A DNA stretch of 7,944 nucleotides from Dysgonamonadaceae bacterium (GTDB lineage Bacteria > Bacteroidota > Bacteroidia > Bacteroidales > Azobacteroidaceae). The DNA lies in the NCBI GenBank assembly GCA_031276105.1, contig JAISNS010000355.1:1-7944 (forward strand), read 5' to 3'. Positions within the stretch are counted from its first letter, which is position 1; each line of letters starts with the position of its first letter. Below are positions 6,596-7,944 of this stretch, one piece after another. The notes below the pieces were generated by a model. It searched no databases. It had not been told where the DNA came from and worked only from the letters and a program-made list of their open reading frames with translations. The translations under genes were made by a program, and so were the position numbers.

Positions 6596-7263
6596 TTTGT
6601 ACTCAACAGGGCTTCAGCAATTAATAAATCGACAGGAGTGGTTATTTTAATGTTTTCCGGACTTCCTTCCACAGTTATGGTTCGGCATCTTCGCGAAGCT
6701 TCGACTACGGAAATGTCGTCGGTAAATTCCGGCATGTACGGTTTTAAATAGGCGCTCAACAGTATCTTAGACAGAAATATCTGTGGGGTTTGCACCTGAA
6801 AATAAAGTTCGCGATTGACTCTCCGGGTTCCCGTATTTGTTTGTATTCTTAAGGAATCGACTACCGGAATAACCGGACAAACGGCTTTTCCTTTTCCCAG
6901 CGCCTGAAACGTTCGGGCGATGAGTTCGCGGCTTATCAAAGGCCGGGCGCCGTCGTGAATCGCAACGACGCCATTTTTTTCGATCAATTCCAGCGCATTT
7001 TTTACCGAATGATAGCGAGTGACGCCTCCGGTTACTATCCGGCATGGAATTTTCATTTGGTGTATTTTACATAATTCTTTCCAGTAATCCAACTGACCTT
7101 TCGGCAAAACAAGGATAATTTTTATCTCCGAATCATAACCGTGAAAAGCTTCAATCGCATACATAAGAACCGGTTTACCTTTCAAAAGGAGAAATTGTTT
7201 GGGAATATCCGAACCCATGCGCGATCCGTTCCCTCCGGCAACGATGATAACGTATTTTTTCAT
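6592..7263 (-). CDS. ispD: 2-C-methyl-D-erythritol 4-phosphate cytidylyltransferase
   Basis: Cytoplasmic enzyme of the non-mevalonate (MEP) isoprenoid pathway (EC 2.7.7.60). It joins CTP and 2-C-methyl-D-erythritol 4-phosphate to form CDP-methylerythritol, releasing pyrophosphate. It is 223 residues, normal for the family. Seen: the nucleotide-binding loop AGGNGSRMGSDIPKQF (9-24) with R15 and K22 matching the catalytic Arg and Lys of E. coli IspD, GGVTRYHSV (79-87), HDGARP (103-108), VQTPQ (157-161), TDD (181-183), and ENIKITTP (203-210) with the C-terminal Lys at 206. Its ATG overlaps the xseB stop (ATGA) and its TGA overlaps the recG GTG, so the three genes are probably translationally coupled. 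It could only be confused with related cytidylyltransferases such as TarI; the motifs and context favour IspD. Confidence 0.95.
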   Translation of the reverse strand: MKKYVIIVAGGNGSRMGSDIPKQFLLLKGKPVLMYAIEAFHGYDSEIKIILVLPKGQLDYWKELCKIHQMKIPCRIVTGGVTRYHSVKNALELIEKNGVVAIHDGARPLISRELIARTFQALGKGKAVCPVIPVVDSLRIQTNTGTRRVNRELYFQVQTPQIFLSKILLSAYLKPYMPEFTDDISVVEASRRCRTITVEGSPENIKITTPVDLLIAEALLSTK

Positions 7264-7457
7264 TGGATATCTTCTATTATTTTTTTTGTTTCTTCACTAA
7301 CAAGGAATAATTTATCTTTGCAGATTTTCAACAAGATGGCAGCTTCTTTCAGGATACCGCTCAATTCATCTACATCCAAACGATTGCTTTCAATCAGGGC
7401 TTGTATTTCTTGCAAACGGGTAAAAGCTTCTTTATACGTTATTTTTTGTTCTTTCAT
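7260..7457 (-). CDS. xseB: Exodeoxyribonuclease VII small subunit
   Basis: Small subunit of exonuclease VII (EC 3.1.11.6), which with the catalytic XseA subunit degrades single-stranded DNA to oligonucleotides. The protein is 65 residues, within the usual size of the family. The ITYKEAFTRLQEIQALIES start (6-24) is the family hallmark, followed by DVDELSGILKEAAILLKICK (28-47) and a helical C-terminus; the whole chain is predicted to form a helical hairpin. The ATG at 7457 gives the expected length. The stop overlaps the ispD start by 4 bases. No xseA is visible upstream, where transposon-derived DNA begins within about 50 bases; the large subunit must be encoded outside the window or have been lost. 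Confidence 0.9.
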   Translation of the reverse strand: MKEQKITYKEAFTRLQEIQALIESNRLDVDELSGILKEAAILLKICKDKLFLVSEETKKIIEDIQ

Positions 7458-7479
7458 GTATTTTATATTGATTTGAATT

Positions 7480-7487
7480 CAAAATTA
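7480..7487 (-). promoter_or_regulatory. Candidate -7 promoter box for xseB-ispD-recG
   Basis: On the minus strand this reads TAATTTTG, matching TAnnTTTG, and ends 22 bases before the xseB ATG. No good -33 box is seen at 19-21 bases, and such a box would fall within or beside the start of the IS110 remnant. An 8-base degenerate match in AT-rich DNA can be chance. Confidence 0.35.
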
Positions 7488-7506
7488 GATGAAAATTCGT
7501 AAGTTT

Positions 7507-7660
7507 ATGAACACATACAGTGGTCTTGACGTGTACAAAGGTAGTATTTTTGCATGTATAATAGGCGAAAAAATGGAAAAAAATTTTTGAAAAGCGTTAC
7601 GGAACGCTTACCATCGACTTGGAAAATCTTAAATCTACGCTACTTAGGGATACGAAATAA
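7507..7660 (+). pseudogene. IS110-family transposase remnant, frameshifted and truncated
   Basis: The first frame, from the ATG at 7507, reads MNTYSGLDVYKGSIFACII and on to residue 27, where TGA (7588-7590) ends it. This is the N-terminal start of IS110-type DEDD transposases, with the first catalytic Asp kept in GLDV. The usual GLDVHK is here GLDVYK. From 7583 the +1 frame continues the same protein as IFEKRYGTLTIDLENLKSTL and stops at 7660. The switch falls in a run of A and T bases (7576-7588), a typical slippage site. No AMEST-type continuation or later DEDD or Ser motif follows, so only about 50 codons of a roughly 300-400 codon gene remain. It cannot make an active transposase. It points away from xseB, with 49 bases between the two ATGs. 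Confidence 0.8.
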
Positions 7661-7749
7661 ATAATTTCAGAACTCCTCTACTATCCCCGAAACTACAGTA
7701 AATCCAGCAGATTTGTCGTAAAGAAAAAAAGCAATAAATTTACAAGAAG
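7661..7749 (+). other. Non-coding stretch between two insertion-sequence genes
   Basis: No IS110-like coding sequence can be followed after 7660. An in-frame stop (TAA, 7735-7737) precedes the next gene's ATG and an A-rich leader is present just upstream of it. A small palindrome AAATC-CAGCA-GATTT lies at 7700-7714. The left end of the second insertion sequence probably falls in or near this stretch, but its terminal repeat cannot be defined without the other end. Confidence 0.4.
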
Positions 7750-7944
7750 ATGAGTCAATTATTATTACCCTTATTTCCGTCAGATTCACATTTACTTACG
7801 CCGAGTTTAGCGGTGTATGAACACGAGGAGTATGTTTATTATTTACATTGTGGGATGCCGATCTATTCCCACCACAAGAACGATATGACAAAATTTCGCT
7901 ATGTCACGTCGAGTTTAGTATTACAGGGACTGTGCAAAAACAGC
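7750..7944 (+). CDS. Probable helix-turn-helix N-terminal part of an insertion-sequence transposase, cut by window edge
   Basis: An open frame of 65 codons runs from the ATG at 7750 to the window end with no stop; it begins MSQLLLPLFPSDSHLL. The central pattern YYLHCGMPIYSHHKND, then FRYVTSSLVLQGLCKNS, resembles the leading segment of transposase-like proteins in which a P-x-x-x-H-x-x-D-x-x-x-FR-x-x-TS-x-L stretch comes just before a helix-turn-helix. This is recalled from family patterns; the catalytic part is not in the window, so the family is not assigned. An in-frame stop 12-15 bases upstream and an A-rich leader support the start. It lies on the same strand as the IS110 remnant and opposite to all housekeeping genes. 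Confidence 0.6.
   Translation, partial: MSQLLLPLFPSDSHLLTPSLAVYEHEEYVYYLHCGMPIYSHHKNDMTKFRYVTSSLVLQGLCKNS

Noticed and set aside
7545..7552. TATTTTTG (TAnnTTTG match) on the plus strand
   Set aside because: It lies inside the IS110 remnant's coding part, about 200 bases from the next gene and without a -33 partner; probably chance.
7700..7714. Small palindrome AAATC-CAGCA-GATTT
   Set aside because: A 5-base AT-rich stem without a T-run is too weak to call a terminator or insertion-sequence end.

Overview
The window looks like a chromosomal segment of a Bacteroidota bacterium, most likely order Bacteroidales. The evidence is the ispD-recG pairing, a rhaB-rhaA-rhaT operon in the order usual for that group, and promoter-like boxes matching the Bacteroidota -7 consensus TAnnTTTG, with no clear Shine-Dalgarno sites in the leaders examined. 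All identifiable housekeeping and catabolic genes lie on the minus strand, so the region is transcribed from right to left.

Right edge (about 7458-7944): accessory DNA on the plus strand. It holds a frameshifted, truncated remnant of an IS110-family transposase (7507-7660), then the start of a second gene (7750 to the edge) resembling the N-terminal helix-turn-helix region of another insertion-sequence transposase. This material begins about 50 bases upstream of xseB, where xseA is often found in relatives.

Middle (4433-7457): a tightly packed unit xseB-ispD-recG whose genes overlap by 4 bases at each junction (ATGA, then GTGA). It encodes the small subunit of exonuclease VII, the MEP-pathway cytidylyltransferase IspD and the branch-migrating helicase RecG.

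Left (1-4337): an L-rhamnose utilisation operon. A -7 box stands 26 bases before rhaB (rhamnulokinase), followed by rhaA (L-rhamnose isomerase), rhaT (L-rhamnose/H+ symporter) and the N-terminal part of a short-chain dehydrogenase/reductase that overlaps rhaT by 4 bases. RhaT imports rhamnose, RhaA converts it to rhamnulose and RhaB phosphorylates it. The aldolase that would split rhamnulose-1-phosphate is not in the window; the SDR is an unassigned member of the operon.

The most unusual structure is a composite, nested repeat of about 200 bases (2655-2854) between rhaB and rhaA. It has an 8-base tandem array, an outer inverted repeat, two hairpins with complementary loops in mirrored orientation, and a 7-base tandem array that also encodes the last codons and stop of rhaB. 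I found no defence system, CRISPR array, tRNA, rRNA or convincing wholly new system; the candidates for follow-up are the repeat element, the operon-linked SDR and the insertion-sequence debris next to xseB.
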